Positions 40,601-49,889 are shown, numbered from the stretch's first letter. The stretch is DNA of 64,000 nucleotides from Nocardioides phosphati (GCF_014646375.1 NZ_BMNI01000001.1:765949-829948), one strand, 5' to 3'. Made by a program: numbers and translations. The notes: generated by a model not told the origin, from the sequence alone.

Positions 40601-43600
40601 TCAAGCTCGCGGGCGGCTCGGCCAGCGGCACCACCCGCTGGGAGCCTGCCGCCGGCGCCGCGCACGCCTCGGCCACCGCCGCCGGCGGACCCGCGACCGC
40701 GGTCGTCCCCGACGCGCTCGTCGGCCTGGTCTGGCCGGCCGTCTTCGGCGCCCTCTCGCAGCGCGCCGACGTCGTCGAGGGCATGCTCGACCTGGTCCAC
40801 CTCGACCACGCCCTCGTGGGCGAGATCCCGGCCGAGGCGACCGACCTGAAGGTCGGCGTCGAGATCCGCGACGTCGCCGACACCGAGGTCGGCCGGGTCG
40901 TCACCGTCGACGTCACCGTCGACGACGCCACCGGCGAGCCCGTGGCGACGCTCGTCGAGCGGTTCGCGATCCGTGGCCGCACGGGTGCCGACGCCCTCGC
41001 CGACCCGCAGCGTGCGGGTGGTGCGCTCCTCGACGAGCGCAAGGCCGAGCGCCGCCGCCGGGCCCGGGCCACGGTCACCGCGCCGACGGACCTGCGCACG
41101 TTCGCCAGCGTCACGGGCGACCACAACCCGATCCACACCAGCACCGCGGCCGCCGCGCTCGCCGGCCTGGGTGGCCCGATCGTCCACGGCATGTGGATCT
41201 CCGCGGTCAGCCAGCGCGTCGTGGTCGAGCAGACCCGCCGCACGCTCACCGGCTGGACCGCCCGCTTCCTCGCCCCGGTCCGCCCGGGTGCCGAGGTCGA
41301 GGTCACCGCTCACCGCGTGGGCATCGACGAGGGGGCCGAGGTCCTCGAGGTCAGTGCCCGCGTCGACGGCGACCTCGTGCTGCTCGCCTCCGCCCGCCTG
41401 GCGGCGCCGCGCACGGCGTACGTCTTCCCGGGCCAGGGCATCCAGCACGCCGGCATGGGCATGGAGGGCTACCGCCGCAGCAAGGCCGCGCGCGCCATCT
41501 GGGACCGCGCCGACGCCCACACCCGCAAGGTGCTCGGCTTCTCGGTGCTCGAGGTCGTCCGCGACAACCCGACCGAGCTGGCCGCCTTCGACGGCACCCA
41601 CCACCACCCTGACGGCGTCCTCTTCCTGACGCAGTTCACCCAGGTCGCGATGGCGGTCCTCGCCGCTGCGCAGATGGCTGAGCTCATGGAGGCGGGCATC
41701 GCCGTCGACGACGCGATCATCGCCGGCCACTCCGTCGGTGAGTACAACGCGCTCGCCGCGGTCTCCGGCGTCCTCTCGCTCGAGGCGGTCGTCGAGGTCG
41801 TCTTCCAGCGTGGCTCCGTCATGCACACGCTCGTCCCGCGGGACGAGGAGGGGCGCAGCGACTACCGCCTCGCGGCCATCCGTCCGGCGCAGTTCGGCGT
41901 GGCCGACGACGACGTCCGTGCCTTCGTCGAGGGCGTCGCCGCCGAGACCGGTGAGTTCCTCGAGATCGCCAACTACAACCTGCGTGGCTCGCAGTACGCC
42001 ATCGCCGGCACCGTCGCGGGCCTCGAGGCCCTCGAGGCCGAGATCGAGCGCCGCCGTGCGGCGTTCGGCGGCAAGGCGTCGTACATCCTGGTGCCCGGCA
42101 TCGACGTCCCGTTCCACTCGGGCGTCCTGCGGGGCGGCGTCGACGACTTCCGCGCCAAGCTCGAGGACCTGCTCCCGCCGGCCGTCGACCCGGCGCCGCT
42201 GCTCGGCCGCTACGTGCCGAACCTCGTCGCCCGGCCGTTCGCGCTGACGCGTGAGTTCCTGGAGTCGATCCTGGAGGTCGCGCCGGCCACCCGCGTCGAG
42301 GCGGCCCTGGCCGACTTCGACACGTGGGCTGCCAGGCCGCAGGAGCTGACCCGTCTGGTCCTCATCGAGCTGCTGGCCTGGCAGTTCGCCAGCCCGGTGC
42401 GCTGGATCGAGACCCAGGACCTGCTGTTCGCGGACTCCGCCGACGGCGGCATGGGCGTGGAGCGGCTCGTGGAGGTCGGCGTGGGTCGTGCCCCGACGCT
42501 CGCCAACATCGCGTCGTCGACCCTCAAGCTCCCCGAGGTACGCCGCACCCTGGCCGGTCCGGTCGAGGTGCTCAACGTCGAGCGTGACGCCCTCGTGGTG
42601 TTCGCCCGCGACGAAGACCCCGTCGAGGCCGTCGAGCCCGACGAGGGGTCGTCGGTGGAAGTCCCCGCCTCCACGACGGCCGAGCCGGGGAACTCTCCCT
42701 CCCTGACCCCGGCAACCCCGGCGCCTGCTGCGTCGGGCGGGCCGCGTCCCGCCGACCTCTCCTTCACTGGTGCGGACGCGACCCGGCTGCTTCTGGCGTG
42801 GTGGACGAAGGTCCGCCCCGACCAGCTCGGCGACGCCGACTCGATCGAGTCGCTGACCGACGGTGCCTCGTCGCGTCGCAACCAGCTGCTCGTCGACCTG
42901 GGTGCCGAGCTCAGCCTCGGTGCCATCGACGGTGCGGCCGAGGCCGACCTCCCGACGCTCTGCGCCCAGGTCGCCGGCCTCTCGCGTGGCTACAAGCCGC
43001 TCGGCCCGGTGCTCTCCGCCGCGATCGGCGACCACCTGCGCAAGGTGCTCGGCCCGCTCGGTGCCCGCCAGTCGGCGATCACCGACCGCGTGACCGGCGC
43101 CTGGCAGCTCGGCGAGGGCTGGGCCCTGCACACGCTCGTCGAGGTCGCTGCCGGCACCCGTGAGGGTTCCAGCGTCCGTGGTGGCGACCTCGCCACCCTG
43201 ACGGTGCCCGGCTCGGCTGCCGAGGTCGACGCGCTCATCGATGCCGCGGTCGCTGCGGTCGCCGCCCGCCAGGGCGTGTCCGTGAGCCTGCCGTCCGCCG
43301 GCGGTGGCGAGGTCACCCTCGACGCAGCCGCGCTGGCCGGCGTCACCGGTGTCATCACCGACGCCCTCGCCTCCACCGCCCGTCACCTCCTCACCCAGCT
43401 CGGCGAGGACGCCCCGGCGCCCGCCGCGCTCGAGGACGCCGCCGAGGGCCGCCTGGCCCTCGAGCGGATCGAGGCCGAGCTCGGCTCCGACTGGCTCACG
43501 ATGACTGCTCCGGCGTTCGACGCCACGCGTGCCGTCCTGCTCGACGACCGCTGGGCCTCGGCCCGTGAGGACGTCGCCCGGGTCGCCGCCGGCGAGCTCA

Positions 43601-46530
43601 CCGAGGCCTCCGTCACCGGCGCCGGTCCGGTCGTCGCCGCCCAGGCCCGCTGGTACGGCCTCGACGACCTCGCCGCGCAGGCCGAGGACACCACCAAGGG
43701 TGTCTGGGCCGACGAGGTCGCGGTCGTCACCGGCGCCAGCAAGGGCTCGATCGCGGCCGCCATCGTCGAGGACCTCCTCGCCGGCGGTGCCACGGTCGTC
43801 GCCACGACCTCCAACCTCGACGGCAAGCGCCTGGCCTGGTTCAAGGAGCTCTACCGCACCCACGCCCGCGTCGGTGCCTCGCTCTGGATCGTCCCGGCCA
43901 ACCTCGCGTCGTACGCCGACGTGGACGCGCTCGTCGCCTGGGTGACCACCGAGCAGACCCGCCGACTGGGCCCGACGACCGAGGTCGTCAAGCCCGCGCT
44001 GCACCCGACGCTGCTCTTCCCGTTCGCCGCCGGACCGGTGATGGGTGACCTCGCCGACGCCGGTGCGAAGGCGGAGCTGCAGGCCCGCATCCTGCTGTGG
44101 TCGGTCGAGCGCCTCGTCGGGGCCGACTGGGGCCGCAACCGGGTCCACGTCGTGCTCCCGGGCTCGCCCAACCGCGGCATCTTCGGTGGCGACGGTGCGT
44201 ACGGCGAGGCCAAGGCCGCGCTCGACGCCATGGTCGCCAAGTGGAGCTCCGAGTCGGGGTGGCCCGAGCGGGTCACGCTCGCCCACGCGATCATCGGGTG
44301 GGTCGCCGGCACCGGCCTCATGGGTGCCAACGACGCCATGGTCACCGCCGTCCGCAACGCCGGTGTCCGTGTCTGGAGCCCCGACGAGATGGCCGGCCGG
44401 CTCCTCGCGCTCTGCACCCCTGCCGCACGTGAGTCCGCCGCCGAGCGTCCGCTGCACCTGGACCTCGCCGAGGGCCTCGAGAACGTCAACCTCCGCGACA
44501 TCGCCGCCGAGGCGCAGAAGGCCACCGCCGCTGCCGCCGAGGCCACGGGCGACGACGAGGACGAGACGGTCACGATCGACGCCCTCCCGGCGTCGCCCGC
44601 CCAGCTCCCGGCGTACGCCGCTCCGGAGCTCGACGGCGTGCCCGCCGCCCCCGAGGACCTGATCGTCATCGTCGGTGCCGGCGAGCTCGGCCCGTGGGGC
44701 TCGTCCCGCACGCGGCACGAGGTCGAGGTCTCCGACGAGCTCTCCGCCGCCGGCGTGCTCGAGCTCGCCTGGTCGACCGGACTGGTCCGCTGGGACGCCC
44801 AGGGCGCCTCCTGGTACGACGTGGAGAGCGGCGACGCGATCGCCGAGAGCGAGATCCACGAGCGCTACCACGACACCGTCATGGAGCGCTGCGGCATCCG
44901 CCGCTACGAGGACGACGGCACGATGGTCGACAACGCCGCGCCGCTCATGGCCCAGGTCTTCCTCGACCAGGACATGACGTTCCGCGTGGAGAGCGAGGCG
45001 GAGGCCAAGGCCTTCGTCGCCGCCAACCCGGCGCAGACGACCGCGGCCCCGACCGCGGACGGCGGCTGGGCGGTCACCCGCAAGGCCGGCACCGAGGTGC
45101 GCGTCCCGCGCCGGGTCGAGATGACCCGGACCGCGGGCGGCCAGATCCCGACGGGCTTCGACCCGGCGGTCTGGGGCATCCCGGCCGAGATGCTCGAGTC
45201 CGTCGACCGGCTCGCGCTGTGGAACCTCGTCTGCACCGTCGACGCGTTCCTCTCGAGCGGCTTCACGCCGGCCGAGCTCATGCGCTGGGTCCACCCGGCG
45301 CGCGTGGCCAACACGCAGGGCACCGGTCTCGGTGGCATGACCTCCATGCAGTCGCTGTACATCGACACCCTGCTCGGCGAGCCCGTCGCCAACGACCTCC
45401 TCCAGGAGGCCCTGCCCAACGTCATCGCCGCCCACGTCGTCCAGTCGTACGTCGGCTCGTACGGCGCGATGATCCACCCGGTCGCCGCCTGCGCGACGAC
45501 CGCGGTCTCCCTCGAGGAGGGCGTCGACAAGATCAAGGTCGGCAAGGCGGACGTCGTCGTGGCCGGTGGCTTCGACGACCTGGGCACCGAGGGCATCGTC
45601 GGCTTCGCCGCCATGTCCGCGACCGCGGACACCCAGGCGATGCTCGACCAGGGCATCGACGTCCGGCACATCAGCCGGCCCAACGACCGCCGTCGCGGTG
45701 GCTTCGTGGAGTCGCAGGGTGGCGGCACGATCATCCTGGCCCGCGGTGACGTGGCGGCCCGGATGGGCCTGCCGGTGCTCGGTGTCGTGGCCTACGCCGC
45801 GTCGTTCGCCGACGGCATCCACACGTCGATCCCGGCTCCCGGCATCGGTGCCCTCGCGGCCGGTCTCGGTCGCAAGGAGTCGCCGCTGGCGAAGGCGCTG
45901 GCCGAGCTCGGCCTCGGTGCCGACGACGTCAACGTCGTGAGCAAGCACGACACTTCGACCAACGCCAACGACCCCAACGAGTCGGACCTGCACGAGAGGC
46001 TCGCCGAGGCGCTCGGCCGCAGCGAGGGCAACCCGCTGTACGTCGTGTCGCAGAAGTCGCTGACCGGTCACGCCAAGGGTGGCGCCGCGGCGTTCCAGGT
46101 GATCGGGCTCTGCCAGGTCCTCCGTGACGGCGTCCTGCCGCCCAACCGGGCCCTGGACTGCGTCGACCCGGAGCTGGCCAAGCACCCGCACCTGGTCTGG
46201 CCGCGTCGTCCGCTGCGTCCCGGTCCGCTCAAGGTCGGCCTCGTGACCAGCCTCGGCTTCGGTCACGTCGCCGGTCTGGTCGCGATCGCCCACCCGGAGG
46301 TCTTCGTCCAGTCGCTGGGCGAGGCCGAGCGGGCGGCGTACCTCGAGGCTGCGCGTCAGCGCGAGGTCGAGGGTGCGATGACGACCACCCGCGTGATGCT
46401 GGGTGAGCCGGGCTTCGTCAAGACGACCGACCGTCGTCTCGGCAAGGAGAACCGCAAGGAGCTCGAGGCCGGGCTGCTGCTCGACCCCGACGCGCGCCTC
46501 AGCGAGGCAGGGCGCTTCCAGTGCCGCTGA
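37639..46530 (+). CDS. fas: type I fatty acid synthase (FAS-I)
   Basis: 2963 residues, close to mycobacterial FAS-I. Domain order by motif: acetyltransferase (GHSQGC, Ser-158); enoyl reductase from ~395 (LAGMTPTTVDP, GGGIGTPE); MaoC-like dehydratase (TGDHNPIH, His-1162); malonyl/palmitoyl transferase (AGHSVGEY, Ser-1365); acyl carrier region with phosphopantetheine Ser-1744 or 1745 (LTDGASSRRNQ); ketoreductase (VVTGASKGS at ~2030); ketosynthase (VAACATTAV, Cys-2618; HDTSTNANDPNE; KSLTGHAKGG). It makes C16-C26 acyl-CoAs from acetyl- and malonyl-CoA with NAD(P)H. No ribosome site precedes ATG 37639, so the message may be leaderless. AcpS is encoded immediately downstream. Confidence 0.97.
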   Translation: MVLVTPDTALTPAAPAPSAPLKERTSTKRLLDRLAAGTPFAVAFGGQGADWLEPLAELVRVHRLELGSLVVAADARLAPVAQDLLHADAEFQPLTWLDGVAEAHSSEVEDAPDLPSVERLRAPSRSLPGITLGHLAAIRAVRELGLDLRGAVASIGHSQGCLPIAVLDGADEADVLALARLLGAATEVVGVRRGLLGECLVAVPRPRAELQELIDTLPASSRIVPAIVNGASATVVSGPAVGQARLREALGDKVTVDPVLARAAYHHPELAEAVDLAVEWAVRCGLDADWARDLAHRSLVEPIDWPAAVESVANAGARWLLDLGPVNLASQISAPTARAHGIGIVAPTTARGLRELTVAGAAPRPTAAWSSFAPEVVELPDGSKRVETRFTRLTGRSPVVLAGMTPTTVDPAIVAAAANAGFWAELAGGGQVTEEIFAENLERLGGLLEPGRTAAFNALLLDPYLWKLQLGGNRLVQKARAAGAALDAVVVTAGVPEVDDAVSLIEELREGGIEYVVFKPGTVAQIKKVLQIADEVAPVPVIIQVEGGKAGGHHSWEDLDALLLATYADLRRRSNVVVCVGGGIGTPETAASYVTGAWATSHGQPAMPLDGVLIGTAAMATLEATTSPAVKQLLVETPGTDVWLEDGIVDGGMTSGRSQLGASIHEVENTSAKVGRILDEVAGDADAVAARRDEIAELLDQTAKPYFGDVASMTYAGWLARFLELSATPEWLDVTIRDRFHALVQRAEARLAEADHGTIPTLFPAASDVEDGAAALAALRSAYPAADTVQLHPADLPFFLTVCRRPGKPVPFVPVIDADVRRWWRADSLWQSHDPRFPADAVSIIPGPVAVAGITQVDEPVADLLRRFEAGILDAVSDGAPAVVPGLRRAPDTTGAVSLVLAAPDAVWAGRTVINPVHRLGDDWLVVTPERAEHPATGSVLTAEGEVALLEVPLGATTLRFRIAAGADVAAGAAPVVLNPDTEMAALLKLAGGSASGTTRWEPAAGAAHASATAAGGPATAVVPDALVGLVWPAVFGALSQRADVVEGMLDLVHLDHALVGEIPAEATDLKVGVEIRDVADTEVGRVVTVDVTVDDATGEPVATLVERFAIRGRTGADALADPQRAGGALLDERKAERRRRARATVTAPTDLRTFASVTGDHNPIHTSTAAAALAGLGGPIVHGMWISAVSQRVVVEQTRRTLTGWTARFLAPVRPGAEVEVTAHRVGIDEGAEVLEVSARVDGDLVLLASARLAAPRTAYVFPGQGIQHAGMGMEGYRRSKAARAIWDRADAHTRKVLGFSVLEVVRDNPTELAAFDGTHHHPDGVLFLTQFTQVAMAVLAAAQMAELMEAGIAVDDAIIAGHSVGEYNALAAVSGVLSLEAVVEVVFQRGSVMHTLVPRDEEGRSDYRLAAIRPAQFGVADDDVRAFVEGVAAETGEFLEIANYNLRGSQYAIAGTVAGLEALEAEIERRRAAFGGKASYILVPGIDVPFHSGVLRGGVDDFRAKLEDLLPPAVDPAPLLGRYVPNLVARPFALTREFLESILEVAPATRVEAALADFDTWAARPQELTRLVLIELLAWQFASPVRWIETQDLLFADSADGGMGVERLVEVGVGRAPTLANIASSTLKLPEVRRTLAGPVEVLNVERDALVVFARDEDPVEAVEPDEGSSVEVPASTTAEPGNSPSLTPATPAPAASGGPRPADLSFTGADATRLLLAWWTKVRPDQLGDADSIESLTDGASSRRNQLLVDLGAELSLGAIDGAAEADLPTLCAQVAGLSRGYKPLGPVLSAAIGDHLRKVLGPLGARQSAITDRVTGAWQLGEGWALHTLVEVAAGTREGSSVRGGDLATLTVPGSAAEVDALIDAAVAAVAARQGVSVSLPSAGGGEVTLDAAALAGVTGVITDALASTARHLLTQLGEDAPAPAALEDAAEGRLALERIEAELGSDWLTMTAPAFDATRAVLLDDRWASAREDVARVAAGELTEASVTGAGPVVAAQARWYGLDDLAAQAEDTTKGVWADEVAVVTGASKGSIAAAIVEDLLAGGATVVATTSNLDGKRLAWFKELYRTHARVGASLWIVPANLASYADVDALVAWVTTEQTRRLGPTTEVVKPALHPTLLFPFAAGPVMGDLADAGAKAELQARILLWSVERLVGADWGRNRVHVVLPGSPNRGIFGGDGAYGEAKAALDAMVAKWSSESGWPERVTLAHAIIGWVAGTGLMGANDAMVTAVRNAGVRVWSPDEMAGRLLALCTPAARESAAERPLHLDLAEGLENVNLRDIAAEAQKATAAAAEATGDDEDETVTIDALPASPAQLPAYAAPELDGVPAAPEDLIVIVGAGELGPWGSSRTRHEVEVSDELSAAGVLELAWSTGLVRWDAQGASWYDVESGDAIAESEIHERYHDTVMERCGIRRYEDDGTMVDNAAPLMAQVFLDQDMTFRVESEAEAKAFVAANPAQTTAAPTADGGWAVTRKAGTEVRVPRRVEMTRTAGGQIPTGFDPAVWGIPAEMLESVDRLALWNLVCTVDAFLSSGFTPAELMRWVHPARVANTQGTGLGGMTSMQSLYIDTLLGEPVANDLLQEALPNVIAAHVVQSYVGSYGAMIHPVAACATTAVSLEEGVDKIKVGKADVVVAGGFDDLGTEGIVGFAAMSATADTQAMLDQGIDVRHISRPNDRRRGGFVESQGGGTIILARGDVAARMGLPVLGVVAYAASFADGIHTSIPAPGIGALAAGLGRKESPLAKALAELGLGADDVNVVSKHDTSTNANDPNESDLHERLAEALGRSEGNPLYVVSQKSLTGHAKGGAAAFQVIGLCQVLRDGVLPPNRALDCVDPELAKHPHLVWPRRPLRPGPLKVGLVTSLGFGHVAGLVAIAHPEVFVQSLGEAERAAYLEAARQREVEGAMTTTRVMLGEPGFVKTTDRRLGKENRKELEAGLLLDPDARLSEAGRFQCR

Positions 46531-46970
46531 CGGACGTGAACGCGCTGACCCGGGCGCCGGAGGTTCCGGACGGCCTGGCCGTGCACGGGGTGGGCGTGGA
46601 CCTGGTCCACGTCCCCTCGTTCGCGGACCAGGTCGGCCAGCCCGGCTCGCGGTTCGCCGACGTCTTCAGCCCGGGGGAGCGCGCCGACGTCGCCGCCCGT
46701 GGCGGCCACCCGCGGCACCTCGCCGCGCGGTGGGCCGCCCGGGAGGCGCTGGTCAAGGCCTGGTCGGCGCTGCTGTACGGCGAGCCCCCGCTCCTCGGCG
46801 ACGAGGCGCTCAGGCAGATCGAGGTCGCCTGCGACGCGTGGGGCCGGCCGCGGCTGGTCCTGCGCGGCGCGGTCGCGGCGTACCTGGGGGAGTGCAGGGT
46901 CGACCTCTCGCTCTCCCATGACGGCGACTACGCCGTCGCCTACGTGGTGCTCTCGGCCGCCAGCAGGTAG
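46521..46970 (+). CDS. acpS: holo-[acyl-carrier-protein] synthase
   Basis: 149 residues from a GTG that overlaps the FAS stop by 10 bases. GVGVDLVHVPSF carries the metal-binding Asp and RWAAREALVKAW the metal-binding Glu of AcpS-type phosphopantetheinyl transferases; LSLSHDGDYAVAYVV is the usual C-terminal strand. It transfers 4'-phosphopantetheine from CoA to the carrier serine of the FAS. The fas-acpS pairing is the same as in mycobacteria and corynebacteria. Its 3' end overlaps the convergent TetR gene by 31 bases. Confidence 0.95.
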   Translation: MPLTDVNALTRAPEVPDGLAVHGVGVDLVHVPSFADQVGQPGSRFADVFSPGERADVAARGGHPRHLAARWAAREALVKAWSALLYGEPPLLGDEALRQIEVACDAWGRPRLVLRGAVAAYLGECRVDLSLSHDGDYAVAYVVLSAASR

Positions 46971-47560
46971 GCCGCGAGCAGCCGCTTCAGCTCGATGACG
47001 GCCTCCTCGTGCTCCTGGCCGTCGCGGATCGAGAAGTTGAGCATCGAGTAGGTCACGTGCACGAGCACCTCGGCGATGATCCGCCGGCGGTCGCGCGGCG
47101 TGCCCGGCGTCAGTGGCGCCAGCACCCGCGCGACCTCGGCGGCGAGCTCACGCTCGGTGACCGCTGCCGTCGCGCGGGTCGCCGGGGTCGACTGCACGGC
47201 GTGCCAGACGGCGCGTCGTGACGGGTCCGTGCGCCAGAGCGTGACCAGGTGCTCGAGCAGTCGGTCGAGCAGGTCCAGCCAGTCGAGCGAGGGGATCTGC
47301 GCCGCCAGCGAGGCGACCTCCTCGCGCACCGCCACCGCGTGCACGCGGTCGAGCTCGCAGACGATGACGTACTTGTTGGCGAAGAACTGGTAGAGCGTGC
47401 CGATCGGCAGGCCGGCACGGTGCGCGACCTCCTCACAGGTGAACTTCTCGAACCCCACCTCGGTGAGCAGCTCACGTGACACCTGGAGCAGGTGGTCGAA
47501 CTTCACGTGGCTCCGCTCCTGGGAGGGCCGCCGCCGTGGCTCGAGGATCTCGCTGGTCAC
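46940..47560 (-). CDS. TetR-family regulator, candidate controller of fas
   Basis: 206 residues. HTH segment FDHLLQVSRELLTEVGFEKFTCEEVAHRAGLPIGTLYQFFANKYVIVCELD at residues ~21-71; the GTLYQFFANK recognition helix is clear. It converges on acpS and overlaps it by 31 bases. Its position beside fas-acpS and the paired dyads in the fas promoter make it a candidate fatty-acid-synthesis regulator, in the role FasR plays in mycobacteria; orthology is not shown. GTG 47560 is used, but GTG 47506 has a better upstream purine site (GGAGCGGAG) and may be the real start. Confidence 0.8.
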   Translation of the reverse strand: MTSEILEPRRRPSQERSHVKFDHLLQVSRELLTEVGFEKFTCEEVAHRAGLPIGTLYQFFANKYVIVCELDRVHAVAVREEVASLAAQIPSLDWLDLLDRLLEHLVTLWRTDPSRRAVWHAVQSTPATRATAAVTERELAAEVARVLAPLTPGTPRDRRRIIAEVLVHVTYSMLNFSIRDGQEHEEAVIELKRLLAAYLLAAESTT

Positions 47561-47615
47561 GACCCCGAGGTTACCGGTACGTGGCGTTGCGGTGACGAAG
47601 GTCTACCGTGGGGGC

Positions 47616-48425
47616 ATGAGCGGTGACACCGCGTTCACGGGTGGCGTCCCGGAGCTCTACGAGCGGCTCCTGGTGCCGATGATCTTCGCCGCGCCCGCGC
47701 GCCTGCTCGCCCAGGCCGTGCTGGCCGAGGCCCCGCAGCGCGTGCTCGAGACGGCCGCAGGCACCGGGGTGCTCACGCGGGAGCTGCTCGCGGCACCCGG
47801 CCTCGAGGTGGTCGCCACCGACCTCAACCCGCCGATGCTCGCGGCCGCGCAGGCCCGCATGCCCGACGGCGCGTCCGCGACCGTCCGCTGGGAGGTCGCC
47901 GACGCGCTGGCGCTGCCCTTCGCTGACAGCGAGTTCGACGTGGTGGCCTGCCAGTTCGGAGCGATGTTCTTCCCCGACAAGGTGCGCGGCTACGCCGAGG
48001 CACTGCGCGTGCTGCGCCCGGGCGGGCGCTTCGTCTTCAACGTGTGGGACACCGTCGCCACCAACCCGGTCCCGGGTGTCGTCTCCGACGCCGTCAGCGC
48101 GGCCCGGCCGGGGGAGTCGCTCGACTTCATCCGGCGCACCCCGCACGGTTATGCCGATCGGGAGCGGATCACCGCGGAGCTGGTCGAGGCCGGCTTCGCC
48201 GAGGTCGAGGTCGGCCTGCACCAGGCTCCGAGCCGTACGACGGCAGCCGAGGCCGCGGTCGCCTTCTGCCAGGGCACCCCGCTGCGCGCGCACATCGAGG
48301 CCTCCTCGCTCGACCTCGCCGAGGCGACGGAGCTCGCGCGCGTCGCGGTCGAGGAGCGCTGGGGCGAGGGTCCCTTCGAGGCGCCGATCGGCTGGCTCCA
48401 GGTCACCGCCCGCGTCCCGGCGTGA
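47616..48425 (+). CDS. class I SAM-dependent methyltransferase
   Basis: 269 residues. SAM-binding motif VLETAAGTGVLTREL, acidic loop VVATDLNPPML, then VADALALPFADSEFDVVACQFGAMFFPD and VLRPGGRFVFNVWD: the UbiE/MenG-like Methyltransf_11 pattern. ATG 47616 has only a weak purine stretch (GTGGGGGC). It is divergent from the TetR gene at 46940 and convergent with a small oxidoreductase gene. Substrate unknown; small lipids or quinone-like compounds are typical for this group. Confidence 0.88.
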   Translation: MSGDTAFTGGVPELYERLLVPMIFAAPARLLAQAVLAEAPQRVLETAAGTGVLTRELLAAPGLEVVATDLNPPMLAAAQARMPDGASATVRWEVADALALPFADSEFDVVACQFGAMFFPDKVRGYAEALRVLRPGGRFVFNVWDTVATNPVPGVVSDAVSAARPGESLDFIRRTPHGYADRERITAELVEAGFAEVEVGLHQAPSRTTAAEAAVAFCQGTPLRAHIEASSLDLAEATELARVAVEERWGEGPFEAPIGWLQVTARVPA

Positions 48426-48436
48426 TCACGCCGGGA
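48415..48436. terminator. perfect 22-bp palindrome centred on two abutting stop codons
   Basis: Each arm reads TCCCGGCGTGA from the outside in. The stop of the methyltransferase gene (48423-48425) and that of the convergent small oxidoreductase gene (48426-48428) meet exactly at the centre. With no loop it would form a hairpin only after fraying a few central bases. Likely a two-way terminator. Confidence 0.5.
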
Positions 48437-48839
48437 CGAGCCGCCGGCCGGTGAGGTCGGTGGTGCGGACCCGCACGTGGAACCTGCGGTCGCCCTCGGC
48501 CCACGGATAGGGCCGGTGCTCGTTGTCGTCCGGCAGGTCGGCGTACGCCGGGACCTCGGCCTCGCCGCGGACGACCACGGACCAGCCGGTCTCGTTGGCG
48601 GCGTCGAAGTCGTCGATCTCGAAGGCCACCTGGCGCCCGGGAGTCCAGTGCGCGATCGAGCCGTAGGGGCTGGTCGCGATCAGCACGTCCTCGCCGACGA
48701 CGACGTAGTTGACGGGCAGGGCAGTGGGACCGCGGTCGTCGTCGAAGATGATCCGCCCGACCGTGTATCCCTTCAGGTGCTCGAGGCTCTCCTGGCGGTC
48801 CATGTCGCGGATGTGTGCCTTGAACCAGTGCTCGCTCAC
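48426..48839 (-). CDS. pyridoxamine 5'-phosphate oxidase-fold protein (flavin/F420-binding)
   Basis: 137 residues, split-barrel fold. The pattern YTVGRIIFDDDRGPTALPVNYVV, then VLIATSPYGSIAHWTPGRQVAFEIDDFD and GWSVVVRGEAEV, is typical of small actinobacterial PNPOx-like proteins that bind FMN or F420 and reduce quinones or other electrophiles. GTG start with GAGGAG seven bases upstream. Probably monocistronic, since a hairpin separates it from the hydrolase gene upstream. Confidence 0.86.
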   Translation of the reverse strand: MSEHWFKAHIRDMDRQESLEHLKGYTVGRIIFDDDRGPTALPVNYVVVGEDVLIATSPYGSIAHWTPGRQVAFEIDDFDAANETGWSVVVRGEAEVPAYADLPDDNEHRPYPWAEGDRRFHVRVRTTDLTGRRLVPA

Positions 48840-48863
48840 GGTGGTGCTCCTCTGTCGTCGGTG

Positions 48864-48879
48864 TCTCCTTCAGGAGACC
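48864..48879. terminator. short hairpin between hydrolase and PNPOx-fold genes
   Basis: GTCTCC pairs with GGAGAC over a TTCA tetraloop. It lies about 70 bases past the stop of the hydrolase gene and upstream of the next minus-strand gene, so it could end the kinase-hydrolase operon transcript. Confidence 0.35.
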
Positions 48880-48947
48880 GCGACGAGGGAGGCGCCGGCA
48901 GTGGCGACGGACTCCCCGCGACGTGACCTTCGGCCCGTCCGGCCGGG

Positions 48948-49889
48948 TCAGCCGGCGGCGCGCTCCGCACAGAACGCGCTGATCGCGTCGACCATCTGGT
49001 CCAGCCCCGGCTGCTCGAGCGGGTAGTGGCCGGCGTTCGCGAGCATGACCGTCGTGACCGGCACCTTCGTGATCCGGCGGAGGAACGGCTCGGAGAGCGA
49101 CAGCGGCGTCCACCTGTCGGCCGCCGGCTGGGTGAGCAGCACGGGGCAGACCGCGAACTCCTCGGGCGTCACCACCGGCCGGTAGTTGAGGAACGACGCC
49201 AGGAAGGCGATGGTCGCACTGTTGCCGGCGGACGACTTGTCGGCGTAGCAGGCGTCCTTGGCGGCCTTGTTGTTGACCAGCGTGCGCATCTTGACCGCGA
49301 GCCACATCGGGATCCTGAACCGGCGCAGCGGAGTCCGGGTGAGCAGCCCGAGGACGAAGCCGCCGAGCAGGCCCGAGACCGGGTCGAAGCCCGCAGTCAT
49401 CGCCACCTTGCGCGAGCTCGTGTCGAGGAAGGTCATGCCGACGATGCCCTGCACGTTGCCGTTCACGGCCGCCACGTGGAACGTCTCCATGCCGCCCGCG
49501 GAGAGGCCGTAGAGGACGATCGGCCGGCCGTCGCGCTCCTTCTCGACGAGGTCGGAGCCGATCCGGACCCAGTCGTCGTAGGTCACCAGGGCGTCGTCGG
49601 CGACCTCCGTGACGCCGTACGTCGGCATGTCGATCGCGACGGTCTCGTAGCCGCGGTCGGCGAGCGGACGGCCCAGGATCAGCGACATCTGGCGCCCGTT
49701 GGTGCCGACGCCGTGGAAGAGGATCACCTTCACCGGAGCCGCCGGGTTGCGGTAGGTGTCGAGGTGGATCCGGTGGCCGTCGTGCTGCCACCACTCCTCG
49801 GCCGGCTCACGCCCCGGCTTCAGCTGGTACTCCGCCGGGAGGAACTCCTGGATCCGCCGCCACTCCGCCTGCTGTGCGTAGGTCGTCAT
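48948..49889 (-). CDS. alpha/beta hydrolase at end of two-component operon
   Basis: 313 residues. LFHGVGTNGRQMS, TVAIDMPTYG, the nucleophile elbow YGLSAGGME and the late His in ANAGHYPLEQPG give a standard serine-hydrolase triad; a long mostly hydrophobic lid (LLGGFVLGLLTRTPLRRFRIPMWLAV) may bind a lipid or membrane. Its ATG overlaps the stop of the histidine kinase gene by 4 bases, so it is the third gene of a response regulator-kinase-hydrolase operon and may be an output or signal-modifying enzyme. Substrate unknown. Confidence 0.85.
   Translation of the reverse strand: MTTYAQQAEWRRIQEFLPAEYQLKPGREPAEEWWQHDGHRIHLDTYRNPAAPVKVILFHGVGTNGRQMSLILGRPLADRGYETVAIDMPTYGVTEVADDALVTYDDWVRIGSDLVEKERDGRPIVLYGLSAGGMETFHVAAVNGNVQGIVGMTFLDTSSRKVAMTAGFDPVSGLLGGFVLGLLTRTPLRRFRIPMWLAVKMRTLVNNKAAKDACYADKSSAGNSATIAFLASFLNYRPVVTPEEFAVCPVLLTQPAADRWTPLSLSEPFLRRITKVPVTTVMLANAGHYPLEQPGLDQMVDAISAFCAERAAG

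Noticed and set aside
37600..46293. A 2897-codon open frame antisense to the FAS gene
   Set aside because: It mirrors the FAS codons; GC-rich genes with few T-rich codons leave the opposite strand open. The translation is low-complexity Arg/Gly/Asp/Val with no domain.
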